Assembly (NCBI RefSeq): GCF_902497995.1
Contig: NZ_CABVII010000026.1
Span: forward strand, 1 to 64,000
DNA from: Pseudomonas fluorescens
GTDB taxonomy: Bacteria > Pseudomonadota > Gammaproteobacteria > Pseudomonadales > Pseudomonadaceae
Direction of reading: 5' to 3'
Length of the DNA: 64,000 bases
In this document: positions 15,739-23,476 of the stretch, one piece after another
How the letters are laid out: each line of letters starts with the position of its first letter
How positions within the stretch are numbered: the stretch's first letter is position 1
Program-made: the position numbers and the translations under genes
The notes under the pieces: model-generated
What the model was told of the DNA's origin: nothing
The model's database searches: none
What the model saw: the letters and a program-made list of their open reading frames with translations, nothing else

Positions 15739-17646
15739 ATGATCAAACAGTCGTTGGCTGTACCACTTGCAGTCTGCTTGCTCGCCATGGCCTGTACCCA
15801 GGCGATTGCGGCGCCCAATCCTTACTCGAACTTCATCGTATTCGGCGACAGTCTCAGCGACGCCGGGCAGTTTACCGACACCGGCGGTCCAACCGGCGCG
15901 ACCCTGCGTTTTACCAACCGCACCGGGCCGGTCTACCAAGATGGCAGCGGCGAGGCTTACTCCGCCAACTCGACACAGCTGTTGGGTGGCAGGCTCGGTT
16001 TTTCCCCGGACCAGACAGCCGCTTCGACCTCGGCCGCGCGCGCCAGCCAGGGCCTGCCTGACGGCGACAACTGGGCCGTGGGTGGTTATCGCACCGACCA
16101 GATCCTCGATTCGATTACCAATGTCTCCGCCACTGGCGAACGTACTCGTCCTGGCTATCTGGCGACCAACCATTTGCGCGCGGACCCGAATGCGCTGTAT
16201 TTCCTCTCCGGTGGCGGTAACGATTTCCTCCAGGGCCTTGTGCTCAACCCGGCCCAGGCTGGCGCCGCGGCAGATCGACTGGCAGACAGCGCCCAGGTTC
16301 TGCAGACCGCCGGCGCCCGGTACATCATGGTCTGGCTGTTGCCGGACCTGGGCTTGACGCCCGCCCTCAATGGCAGTCCTGCACAGCCCGGTTTCTCGCT
16401 ACTGAGCAGCCTCTTCAATCAGCGCCTGGTGACACGACTCGGGAGCATCGACGCCGAGGTCATCCCGCTTAACGTTCCATTGCTGTTGCAGGAAACCGTC
16501 GCCGACCCGGCACGATTCGGACTGGCCACTGACCAGAACCTGGTTGCAACCTGTTTCAGCGGCAATGGCTGCGTTGAAAACGCCGCCTATGGCATCAACA
16601 GCGCCACGCCGGACCCGAGCAAACTGATCTATAACGATGGCGTTCACCCGACTGAAACCGGGCAGAAGCTGATTTCCGACTACGCCTATTCCTTACTCGC
16701 TGCACCGTGGGAGCTGACACTGCTGCCGGAAATGGCCCACGCCACGCTACGTGCGCACCAGGATGAACTGCGTAGCCAATGGCAATCGGATTGGGAGAAC
16801 TGGCAGGCAGTCGGCCAATGGCGCGCGATTGTCGCCGGTGGCGGCCAGCATCTGGATGTCGATAGCCAAAGCAGTAGTGCCAGTGCCGATGGCAGCGGAT
16901 CCAACCTGAATATTGGCGGCAGCTATCGCCTCAATGAAGCCTGGCGGGTCGGTATGGCGGCAGGCTTTTATCGGCAGAACCTTGAAGCCGGCAGTAATGA
17001 TTCGGACTACAAGCTCAACAGCTACCTGGCGACAGCCTTCGCCCAGTTCCAGCAGAATCGCTGGTGGGCCGAAGCCGCGTTGACCGGCGGCAAGCTGGAC
17101 TACGACAACCTCAAGCGCAAATTCGACCTGGGTGTCGGCGAAGGGGCGGAAAAAGGTGATACCGACGGCCACCTTTGGGCCTTCAGCACTCGCCTCGGCT
17201 ACGATATTGCGCAACCGGGCAGCGAATGGCACTTGTCGCCGTTCATCAGCGCCGATTACGCGAAAGTGGAAGTCGACGGCTATTCGGAAAACGGCAATCG
17301 TTCCACGGCGCTGACTTTTGATGACCAGAAACGCGACTCGAAACGGCTGGGCGCCGGTCTCCAGGGCAAATACCAGATCACCCCGCAGACTCAAGTGTTC
17401 GGCGAATACTCCTTCGAACGCGAATACGAGGATGACACTCAGAAAGTGAACATCGCCCTCAATAGCCTGCCGTCGCTGGACTTCGAGCTCGACGGTTACA
17501 CACCGCAAAGTCATTTGAATCGCGTGAGCCTGGGGGTCAGCCACAAGCTGACGGCCGATTTGGCGTTGCGTGGTGGGTACACGCTCCGCAAGGCTGATGA
17601 CTTTACCCAGCAAGGACTTAGCGTTGGGGTTGCGCTGGATTTCTGA
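15739..17646 (+). CDS. GDSL-type autotransporter esterase (EstA/EstP-like)
   Basis: A 635-residue lipolytic autotransporter displayed on the outer membrane. The signal peptide covers residues 1-25 (ends QAIAA). The passenger starts with the GDSL block FIVFGDSLSDAG, catalytic Ser38; a block III GGGNDF and the Asp-His element DGVHPTETGQ near residue 299 complete the active site. The last 270 or so residues form a beta-barrel autotransporter domain ending in an aromatic residue (VALDF). The ATG at 15739 is two codons inside a TTG-started frame. It is transcribed against the surrounding trp genes and splits trpE from trpG, the site where PAO1 holds its pyocin cluster. Confidence 0.9.
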   Translation: MIKQSLAVPLAVCLLAMACTQAIAAPNPYSNFIVFGDSLSDAGQFTDTGGPTGATLRFTNRTGPVYQDGSGEAYSANSTQLLGGRLGFSPDQTAASTSAARASQGLPDGDNWAVGGYRTDQILDSITNVSATGERTRPGYLATNHLRADPNALYFLSGGGNDFLQGLVLNPAQAGAAADRLADSAQVLQTAGARYIMVWLLPDLGLTPALNGSPAQPGFSLLSSLFNQRLVTRLGSIDAEVIPLNVPLLLQETVADPARFGLATDQNLVATCFSGNGCVENAAYGINSATPDPSKLIYNDGVHPTETGQKLISDYAYSLLAAPWELTLLPEMAHATLRAHQDELRSQWQSDWENWQAVGQWRAIVAGGGQHLDVDSQSSSASADGSGSNLNIGGSYRLNEAWRVGMAAGFYRQNLEAGSNDSDYKLNSYLATAFAQFQQNRWWAEAALTGGKLDYDNLKRKFDLGVGEGAEKGDTDGHLWAFSTRLGYDIAQPGSEWHLSPFISADYAKVEVDGYSENGNRSTALTFDDQKRDSKRLGAGLQGKYQITPQTQVFGEYSFEREYEDDTQKVNIALNSLPSLDFELDGYTPQSHLNRVSLGVSHKLTADLALRGGYTLRKADDFTQQGLSVGVALDF

Positions 17647-17664
17647 TTCATTAAATAGCAAGCA

Positions 17665-17702
17665 CAAAAAACGCGGTTCCTTCACAGGCGCCGCATTTTT
17701 TA
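17665..17702 (+). terminator. Terminator of the esterase gene
   Basis: An A-run and ACGCGG are paired over a loose loop with CCGCAT and six T. GCGG/CCGC plus flanking A/T pairs give a plausible rho-independent terminator 20 bases after the stop. Confidence 0.6.
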
Positions 17703-17713
17703 TGGTGATGAGA

Positions 17714-17823
17714 TCCTTGTGGGAGCGGCGGTGCGACGATTCGACTTGCTCGCGAAGACGGCGGCCCAGTCAATATTGATGTCGCCTGACACACCGCTTT
17801 CGCGAGCAAGCCCGCTCCCACAG
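17714..17823 (+). repeat. REPIN (copy 1 of a near-identical pair)
   Basis: Inverted REP arms GTGGGAGCGG.. and CGAGCAAGCCCGCTCCCACA flank a spacer. From GCTCGCGAAGACGGCGGCCC through the spacer and right arm, the sequence is almost the same as at 25966-26043, differing by a single T/C in the stretch I compared. The left arm is locally diverged (GGTGCGACGATTCGACTTGC). Confidence 0.85.
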
Positions 17824-17835
17824 GTTTGCATGAAC

Positions 17836-19317
17836 TCAGGCGTCCGGGGTTTGTTCGGCCAGGGCGACCGCACGGAACATTGCACGGCGTTTATTCAGGG
17901 TTTCTTCCCATTCCAGCGCCGGCACCGAGTCGGCGACAATGCCGCCACCAGCCTGCACGTGCAGCTCGCCGTTCTTGATCACCGCGGTGCGGATTGCAAT
18001 GGCGGTGTCCATGTTGCCGTTCCAGGCGTAGTAACCGACCGCGCCGCCATACACGCCACGCTTGACGGGCTCCAGCTCGTCAATGATTTCCATTGCGCGA
18101 ATCTTCGGTGCACCGGACAAGGTGCCGGCCGGCAGAATCGCCCGCAGTGCATCCATCGCCGTCAGCCCGGCCGTCAGTTGCCCGGTGACGTTGGACACGA
18201 TGTGCATGACGTTGGAGTAACGCTCGATCACCATCTTTTCGGTGAGTTTCACCGAGCCGATTTCCGAAACGCGACCGGTATCGTTACGGCCCAGGTCGAT
18301 CAGCATCAAGTGCTCGGCGATTTCCTTGTCATCGGACAGCAGGTCTTTTTCCAGCGCAACATCGGCTTCTTCATTGGCACCCCGCGGACGGGTGCCGGCG
18401 ATCGGGCGTACGGTGATCAGGTTGTCTTCGACCCGCACCAGCACTTCCGGCGAACTGCCGACGACGTGGAAGTCGCCGAAGTTGAAGAAGTACATGTAGG
18501 GCGTCGGGTTGAAGCAGCGTAGCGCCCGGTACAGATCGATCGGCGCAGCCTTGAAGTCGATCGACATGCGCTGGGACGGTACGACCTGCATGCAGTCACC
18601 GGCCAGGATGTACTCCTTGATGGTGTCGACGGCTTTTTCGTAGTCGTCCTGGGTGAAGCTTGAGCGGAATACCGGGTCGGCAGACTGCTGCTTGCTGAAA
18701 TCCAGGCCACGGCGCGGTGTGATCGGCTGACGGAGTTTTTCCAGCAGCGCTTCCAGACGTGCCTGTCCGTGCTCGAAAGCATCGTCCTGCGACGGATCGG
18801 CCAGGACAATCGCGTGCATCTTGCCGGCGAGGTTGTCGAACACCACCACCGCGTCGGAGACCATCAGCAGAATGTCCGGCACGCCCAGCGGATCCGGGTT
18901 TGGGCACTTGCCCAGACGCTTCTCCACATAACGTACGCAGTCGTACCCGAAGTAACCCACCAGGCCGCCATTGAAACGCGGCAGGCCGGCGACGATCGGC
19001 ACGTTGTACCGAGCCTTGAATTCTTCGACGAAGGTCAGCGGGTCTTCAGCTTCATGGCTTTCGATCTCGACGCCATCGTGGGTCACACTGATGTGATGAT
19101 CGTGAACCCGCAGCACGGTGCGGCACGGCAAACCAATGATCGAATAACGGCCCCACTTTTCGCCGCCCTGCACCGATTCGAGCAGGTAGGAGTTGGGCTC
19201 ATCGGCCAGTTTCAGGTAGATCGACAGCGGCGTGTCGAAGTCCGCCAGGGTTTCGCAGGCAAGCGGGATGCGGTTGTAGCCGGCAGCGGCCAAACGCAGG
19301 AATTCTTCGCGGATCAT
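17836..19317 (-). CDS. trpE: Anthranilate synthase component I
   Basis: TrpE makes anthranilate from chorismate using ammonia from TrpG. The 493-residue protein has the chorismate-binding fold signatures: PIAGTRPRGANEEAD, LIDLGRNDTGRVSEIGSV and LPAGTLSGAPKIRAMEII. An N-terminal region (SIYLKLADEPNSYLLESV) near residue 35 matches the Trp feedback site LLES. GAGG precedes the ATG. It is preceded by a Trp leader peptide that ends 71 bases upstream and that also forms the end of gph. Confidence 0.96.
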   Translation of the reverse strand: MIREEFLRLAAAGYNRIPLACETLADFDTPLSIYLKLADEPNSYLLESVQGGEKWGRYSIIGLPCRTVLRVHDHHISVTHDGVEIESHEAEDPLTFVEEFKARYNVPIVAGLPRFNGGLVGYFGYDCVRYVEKRLGKCPNPDPLGVPDILLMVSDAVVVFDNLAGKMHAIVLADPSQDDAFEHGQARLEALLEKLRQPITPRRGLDFSKQQSADPVFRSSFTQDDYEKAVDTIKEYILAGDCMQVVPSQRMSIDFKAAPIDLYRALRCFNPTPYMYFFNFGDFHVVGSSPEVLVRVEDNLITVRPIAGTRPRGANEEADVALEKDLLSDDKEIAEHLMLIDLGRNDTGRVSEIGSVKLTEKMVIERYSNVMHIVSNVTGQLTAGLTAMDALRAILPAGTLSGAPKIRAMEIIDELEPVKRGVYGGAVGYYAWNGNMDTAIAIRTAVIKNGELHVQAGGGIVADSVPALEWEETLNKRRAMFRAVALAEQTPDA

Positions 19318-19388
19318 GGAGTAGCCTCGTGGCTTGAGGGTCTAACAGTCAGGTATGCAAACGCGCCGGGATGCCGGCCAGGAACAAG

Positions 19389-19433
19389 TCAGGCGCGCCA
19401 ACGCCAGCGGGCCAGGGCCTTGATGACTTTCAT
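19389..19433 (-). CDS. trpE leader peptide, in frame with the end of gph
   Basis: The 14-residue frame MKVIKALARWRWRA has TGG CGT TGG at the complement of 19398-19406, and matches the leader before trpG. It shares frame and stop codon with the gph reading frame, so ribosomes finishing gph read the same Trp codons. Downstream, CGCGCC at the end of the leader can pair with GGCGCG 25 bases on, or GCCGG with CCGGC, before a short TTT; this is weak as a terminator. Whether it starts independently at this ATG is unknown, since no ribosome binding site is obvious. Confidence 0.6.
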   Translation of the reverse strand: MKVIKALARWRWRA

Positions 19434-20207
19434 CCAGAGTTTGCGAGTGACCACCACGATGGGATTTCCGACAGGAGATTGAACAGCGTCGGGCAACGTT
19501 ATCCCAGCGGCCAGATCCAGGCAACCGGGAATTAATTTGCGTAGATCGTCGATCACCAGCGCCGGGGATTCTTCAGCAATCGGCCGGCCATGGTTATAGC
19601 CATAACTGAGCGCGACACACTTGACCCCCGCCGCTTTCGCCGCCAGCACATCGCTACGCGAATCGCCGACGAACAAGGATTGCGAAGCCGGGATATTGGC
19701 CATTTTCATCACGAAGAACAGTGCCGCCGGGTCAGGCTTCTTCTTTGGCAGGGTATCGCCGCCGATGATCCAGCGGAAGTAGCGGCCGATCTTCATCTGA
19801 TCCAGCAGCGGCGCGACGAAACGCTCCGGTTTGTTGGTGATCAACGCCATCTCGACACCCTGCTTGTGCAGCCATTTCAGGGTATCGCGCACACCGGGGT
19901 AGACCACGGTCAATTCGTGTCCATCCTCGTAAAAGCCGTTGAACAGCTCCAGTGCATGCTCGGCCTCGACCTCATCGACGTTCTCGGCATCGATATGGTT
20001 GGCCAGTGCCCGGCGCACCAGCATGTGCACACCGTTGCCAACCCAGTCGCGCACCGACTCGATCCCGGCAGGTGCGCGGCCGAGTTTGAGCAGCATGTTA
20101 TCCACAGCCGCCGCGAGGTCCGGGACCGAATCGACCAGCGTGCCATCCAGATCGAACATCACCAGCCGCGGCAGTGTTCCCGGGAATAGCTGCTCAAAGC
20201 CACTCAT
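19389..20207 (-). CDS. gph: Phosphoglycolate phosphatase
   Basis: Gph removes phosphate from 2-phosphoglycolate, a by-product of DNA repair. The 272-residue HAD-family protein shows motif I FDLDGTLVDS with nucleophile Asp19, motif II ITNKPERF near residue 127, and motif IV GDSRSDVLAAKAAG near 183. It is longer than the usual 220-250 residues: the C-terminal part after RKLIPG includes NPIVVVTRKLW and then the Trp leader peptide. It overlaps the rpe stop by 4 bases (ATGA) and is followed by trpE, so rpe-gph-trpE may be partly co-transcribed. Confidence 0.93.
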   Translation of the reverse strand: MSGFEQLFPGTLPRLVMFDLDGTLVDSVPDLAAAVDNMLLKLGRAPAGIESVRDWVGNGVHMLVRRALANHIDAENVDEVEAEHALELFNGFYEDGHELTVVYPGVRDTLKWLHKQGVEMALITNKPERFVAPLLDQMKIGRYFRWIIGGDTLPKKKPDPAALFFVMKMANIPASQSLFVGDSRSDVLAAKAAGVKCVALSYGYNHGRPIAEESPALVIDDLRKLIPGCLDLAAGITLPDAVQSPVGNPIVVVTRKLWMKVIKALARWRWRA

Positions 20208-20878
20208 GGGCGGGTCAGCGCCAGTTCGGAACGCATCTTTTCAATCACCTCTTGGTAGTTCGGTGCATTGAAGATCGCCGAGCCGGCGACGAAGGTGTCG
20301 GCGCCAGCAGCGGCGATTTCGCGAATGTTGTTCACGTTCACGCCGCCGTCGATTTCCAGGCGGATGTCACGACCGGAGGCATCGATCAGTGCCCGCGCTT
20401 CACGCAGCTTGTCGAGGGTGCCAGGAATGAACTTCTGCCCGCCAAAGCCCGGGTTGACGCTCATCAGCAGGATCATGTCGACCTTGTCCATCACGTACTT
20501 GAGCACGTCCAGCGGCGTCGCCGGATTGAACACCAGGCCCGACTTGCAGCCGCCTTCGCGGATCAATTGCAGGGAGCGGTCGACGTGCTGCGTGGCTTCC
20601 GGGTGGAAGGTGATGTAAGTCGCGCCGGCCTCGATGAAGTCGCCGACAATGCGGTCCACCGGGCTGACCATCAGGTGCGCGTCGATCGGCGCAGTCACGC
20701 CGTACTTGCGCAGCGCGGCACAGACCATCGGGCCGATGGTCAGGTTCGGCACGTAATGGTTGTCCATGACATCGAAGTGTACGAAGTCGGCGCCGGCGGC
20801 CAGGACGTTGTCCACCTCCTCGCCCAGGCGGGCGAAATCGGCGGAGAGAATCGACGGAGCAATGACGAAGGGCTGCAT
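20204..20878 (-). CDS. rpe: Ribulose-phosphate 3-epimerase
   Basis: Rpe interconverts ribulose-5-phosphate and xylulose-5-phosphate in the pentose phosphate pathway. The 224-residue TIM barrel has IAPSILSADFARLGEEV at residues 6-22, HFDVMDNHYVPNLTIGP near 34-50, and LEIDGGVNVNNI near 175, all metal- or phosphate-binding elements of the family. AAAGG precedes the ATG. It leads a coupled pair with gph. Confidence 0.96.
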   Translation of the reverse strand: MQPFVIAPSILSADFARLGEEVDNVLAAGADFVHFDVMDNHYVPNLTIGPMVCAALRKYGVTAPIDAHLMVSPVDRIVGDFIEAGATYITFHPEATQHVDRSLQLIREGGCKSGLVFNPATPLDVLKYVMDKVDMILLMSVNPGFGGQKFIPGTLDKLREARALIDASGRDIRLEIDGGVNVNNIREIAAAGADTFVAGSAIFNAPNYQEVIEKMRSELALTRP

Positions 20879-20957
20879 GACGCACCTTTACTGAGCAAAA
20901 TCACGATGGCGCGCATTGTATACCTCATGCTTTGAAGCGCGCACCGTGACGCGATAA

Positions 20958-21053
20958 TCAGTAGTCGATGTCCAGACGGGTCAGCTCAGCGACCAGTTGC
21001 TTGTTGGCAGCGGCGCCGGTGAACAATTTGTGAGGCAATCCCAAGAACTGCAT
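20958..21053 (-). other. Possible 31-residue ORF or gene remnant
   Basis: A small open frame, beginning MQFLGLPHKLFTGAAANKQL and ending LTRLDIDY, has ordinary GC-rich Pseudomonas codon choice. It lies in the 314-base gap between rpe and the transporter genes. The start is weakly supported (AGGG 4 bases upstream, inside a repeat arm). I do not recognise it; it may be a small protein or the tail of a decayed gene. Nothing else is seen in 20879-21192 apart from the repeat. Confidence 0.3.
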
Positions 21054-21058
21054 GAAAC

Positions 21059-21175
21059 CCTGTAGGAGCGAGCTTGTTCGCGAAAACCCTGAGAGCGCCG
21101 CGTGCATTCAGGCAGCAAGCGTTATCGTTCACGTCCATCGTCGGAACGCCGCCCGGAGCAAGCTCGCTCCTACAG
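21059..21175 (+). repeat. REP-type inverted pair
   Basis: The arms TGTAGGAGCGAGCTTGTTCG and GGAGCAAGCTCGCTCCTACA are inverted around about 75 bases. They belong to the TAGGAGCGAGC subtype, seen also at 9676 and 47234, rather than the GTGGGAGCGGGC subtype. Confidence 0.8.
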
Positions 21176-21192
21176 TTGATCGGTGTGTTGCT

Positions 21193-22017
21193 TTAAACCT
21201 GGGCGGTGCGCAGTTTTTCGCTGCGGCCACGCAGCCATTCCAGGGTCAGCAGCAGGATCACCGAGAAAGCAATCAGCAGTGTCGCGGCGGCAGCAATGGT
21301 CGGGCTGAGGTTTTCGCGGATGCCGCTGAACATCTGCCGCGGCAGGGTCGCCTGTTCGGGGCCGGCGAGGAACAGCGTCACCACCACTTCATCAAACGAG
21401 GTGGCGAAGGCGAATAATGCCCCCGAGATCACGCCCGGCGCGATCAACGGCAAGGTCACCCGCCGAAACGCCGTCAGCGGTGAAGCCCCCAGGCTTGCAG
21501 CCGCCCGAACCAGGTTGTGGTTGAACCCCTGCAAAGTCGCCGACACCGTGATGATCACAAACGGCACACCCAACACCGCATGCACCACGATCAATGAGAA
21601 GAAGCTGTTGCCCAGACCAAGCGGCGCAAAGAACAGGTAGCTGGCGACACCGATGATCACCACCGGCACCACCATCGGCGAAATCACCAGGGCCATCACC
21701 AACGGCTTGCCGGGAAAGTCGCCCCGAGTCAGGCCAATCGCTGCCAGCGTACCGAAGATCATCGCCAGCACCGTGGCCGCCGGGGCGACGATGATGCTGT
21801 TCTTCAGCGCCCGCATCCATTCCGCCGACGCGAAGAAGTCGTGATACCACTGCAGCGAGAAGCCTTGCAGCGGGTACACCAGGAAACTCCCTGAGTTGAA
21901 CGACAGCGGAATGATCACCAGCACCGGCAAAATCAGGAACAACAGGATCAAGCCGCAGAGAATCCGCAAGCTGTAGAACCACGCCCGCTCGATGGGCGAC
22001 ATATAAGGACTCAGCAT
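21193..22017 (-). CDS. agtD: ABC transporter permease (AgtD/PotC-like)
   Basis: A 274-residue inner-membrane permease of the polyamine/opine ABC family with about six membrane segments. The cytoplasmic EAA loop is visible as AAASLGASPLTAFRRVTLPLIAPG near residues 185-207. A GGGGAGA ribosome binding site precedes the ATG. It is the last gene of the run ATPase, binding protein, permease, permease, next to rpe as in the PAO1 agtABCD locus. In PAO1 that system imports 4-aminobutyrate and 5-aminovalerate; substrate here is inferred from synteny. Confidence 0.85.
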   Translation of the reverse strand: MLSPYMSPIERAWFYSLRILCGLILLFLILPVLVIIPLSFNSGSFLVYPLQGFSLQWYHDFFASAEWMRALKNSIIVAPAATVLAMIFGTLAAIGLTRGDFPGKPLVMALVISPMVVPVVIIGVASYLFFAPLGLGNSFFSLIVVHAVLGVPFVIITVSATLQGFNHNLVRAAASLGASPLTAFRRVTLPLIAPGVISGALFAFATSFDEVVVTLFLAGPEQATLPRQMFSGIRENLSPTIAAAATLLIAFSVILLLTLEWLRGRSEKLRTAQV

Positions 22018-22029
22018 TTCGTTCTCCCC

Positions 22030-23277
22030 TTAGCTCAGGCGCAGGCGACTGGCGCCCACCAGCCAGTTGTAAATCAGATACAGCACCACGGTCGCCAACA
22101 GCAGCAGCCCACCGAGTGCGGTCGCCATGCCCCAGTTGATGCTGGTGTTGGTGTAGAAGGCGACGAAGTAACTGACCATTTGATCGTTCGGGCTGCCCAG
22201 CAAGGCCGGGGTGATGTAGTAGCCGATGGCGAGGATGAACACCAACAGGCAACCGGCGCCGACACCGGCATAGGTCTGCGGAAAGTACACCCGCCAGAAG
22301 CTGGCGAACGGGTGGCAGCCGAGGGAAATCGCGGCGCGCATGTAGGTGGGCGAAATGCCTTTCATCACGCTGTAGATCGGCAGAATCATGAACGGCAGCA
22401 GGATGTGCACCATCGAGATGTAGACGCCGGTACGGTTGAACACCAGCTCCAGCGGCTTATCGATGATGCCCATGGCCATCAGACCGCTATTGATCAAACC
22501 GCCCGATTGCAGCAGCACTATCCACGCGGCGACCCGCACCAGAATCGAGGTCCAGAACGGCAGCAGTACCAGAATCATCAGCAGGTTGCTTTGCCGCGAT
22601 GGCAAGTTCGCCAGCAGATAGGCCAACGGATAAGCCAGCACCAGGCAGATCACGGTGATGATCAGGCCCATCCAGAATGTTCGGGCAAAAATGTCGAGGT
22701 AGATGGCCTGATCGGGGGTGGCGGGGGCGATTTCGCCGAGGTCGTCGATCCGGTGGTCCACCGCCGCCAGCAGGTAGTACGGCGTAATGCTGCTGGTGTT
22801 GCGGCGTACGGCTTGCCAGTAGGCCGGGTCGCCCCAGCGCTCGTCGAGAGCTTCCAGCGCTTCTTTATAAGAGGCCGGTTCGGTGGCGAACGGCAAGGCG
22901 CGTGCGGTTTTGGTCAGCAGGCTACGATAGCCGGCCAACTCCATGTTCAAGCGCTTGGACAGGTCGCCCAAGGTCTGATTCTTGCGGGCTTCGGCCAGGT
23001 CTTCGCTGGCCGCCTTGTAAACCGGTTCAGCGGGCAGGCCGCGGCCGTCCCAGCTGGCGATGGCCGCCACGGTGCGTGGCATGCCGCCGACCACTTCCGG
23101 GTTGCCGACGCTTTTGTAGAGCAGCGCCACGATCGGCACCAGGAACACCAGCAGCAGAAACAGCACCAGCGGCGCGATCAAGGCCTGGGCCTTCCAGCGA
23201 TTGATCCGCTCGGCATGCTTGAGGCGCTGCTTCAAGGTGGGGGCTGTGCCCGCGTTCAGGGGAATGGCGGTGGCCAT
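22030..23277 (-). CDS. agtC: ABC transporter permease with large periplasmic insert (AgtC/PotB-like)
   Basis: A 415-residue permease partner of the downstream gene, 12 bases apart. It has one membrane segment near residues 32-55, then about 130 mostly charged residues up to residue 190, then five more membrane segments. The EAA loop is AAISLGCHPFASFWRVYFPQTYAG near 330-353. Typical PotB proteins have about 285 residues, so the insert after the first segment is the notable part; it should face the periplasm. A GGAG ribosome binding site precedes the start. Naming rests on context. Confidence 0.82.
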   Translation of the reverse strand: MATAIPLNAGTAPTLKQRLKHAERINRWKAQALIAPLVLFLLLVFLVPIVALLYKSVGNPEVVGGMPRTVAAIASWDGRGLPAEPVYKAASEDLAEARKNQTLGDLSKRLNMELAGYRSLLTKTARALPFATEPASYKEALEALDERWGDPAYWQAVRRNTSSITPYYLLAAVDHRIDDLGEIAPATPDQAIYLDIFARTFWMGLIITVICLVLAYPLAYLLANLPSRQSNLLMILVLLPFWTSILVRVAAWIVLLQSGGLINSGLMAMGIIDKPLELVFNRTGVYISMVHILLPFMILPIYSVMKGISPTYMRAAISLGCHPFASFWRVYFPQTYAGVGAGCLLVFILAIGYYITPALLGSPNDQMVSYFVAFYTNTSINWGMATALGGLLLLATVVLYLIYNWLVGASRLRLS

Positions 23278-23352
23278 GGCGTACTCCGGAAATCTTTGAG
23301 CGTTACAGGAGGCGGCACGCGCTGCCTCGATCGTTTAATACACGCCGTTCAA

Positions 23353-23444
23353 ATGTGGGAGCGGGCTTGCTCGCGAAGGCGGAGTGTCAGTCAACAGTGA
23401 TGCTGAATGTGCTGACGTCTTCGCGAGCAAGCCCGCTCCCACAG
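23353..23444 (+). repeat. REPIN
   Basis: Perfect inverted arms ATGTGGGAGCGGGCTTGCTC and GAGCAAGCCCGCTCCCACA around about 50 bases, between the permease and binding-protein genes. As transcribed RNA it would form a long stem inside the transporter operon. Confidence 0.9.
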
Positions 23445-23476
23445 GGTGGGGCAAGCCCACCTTTGCAGGGTCGTGC

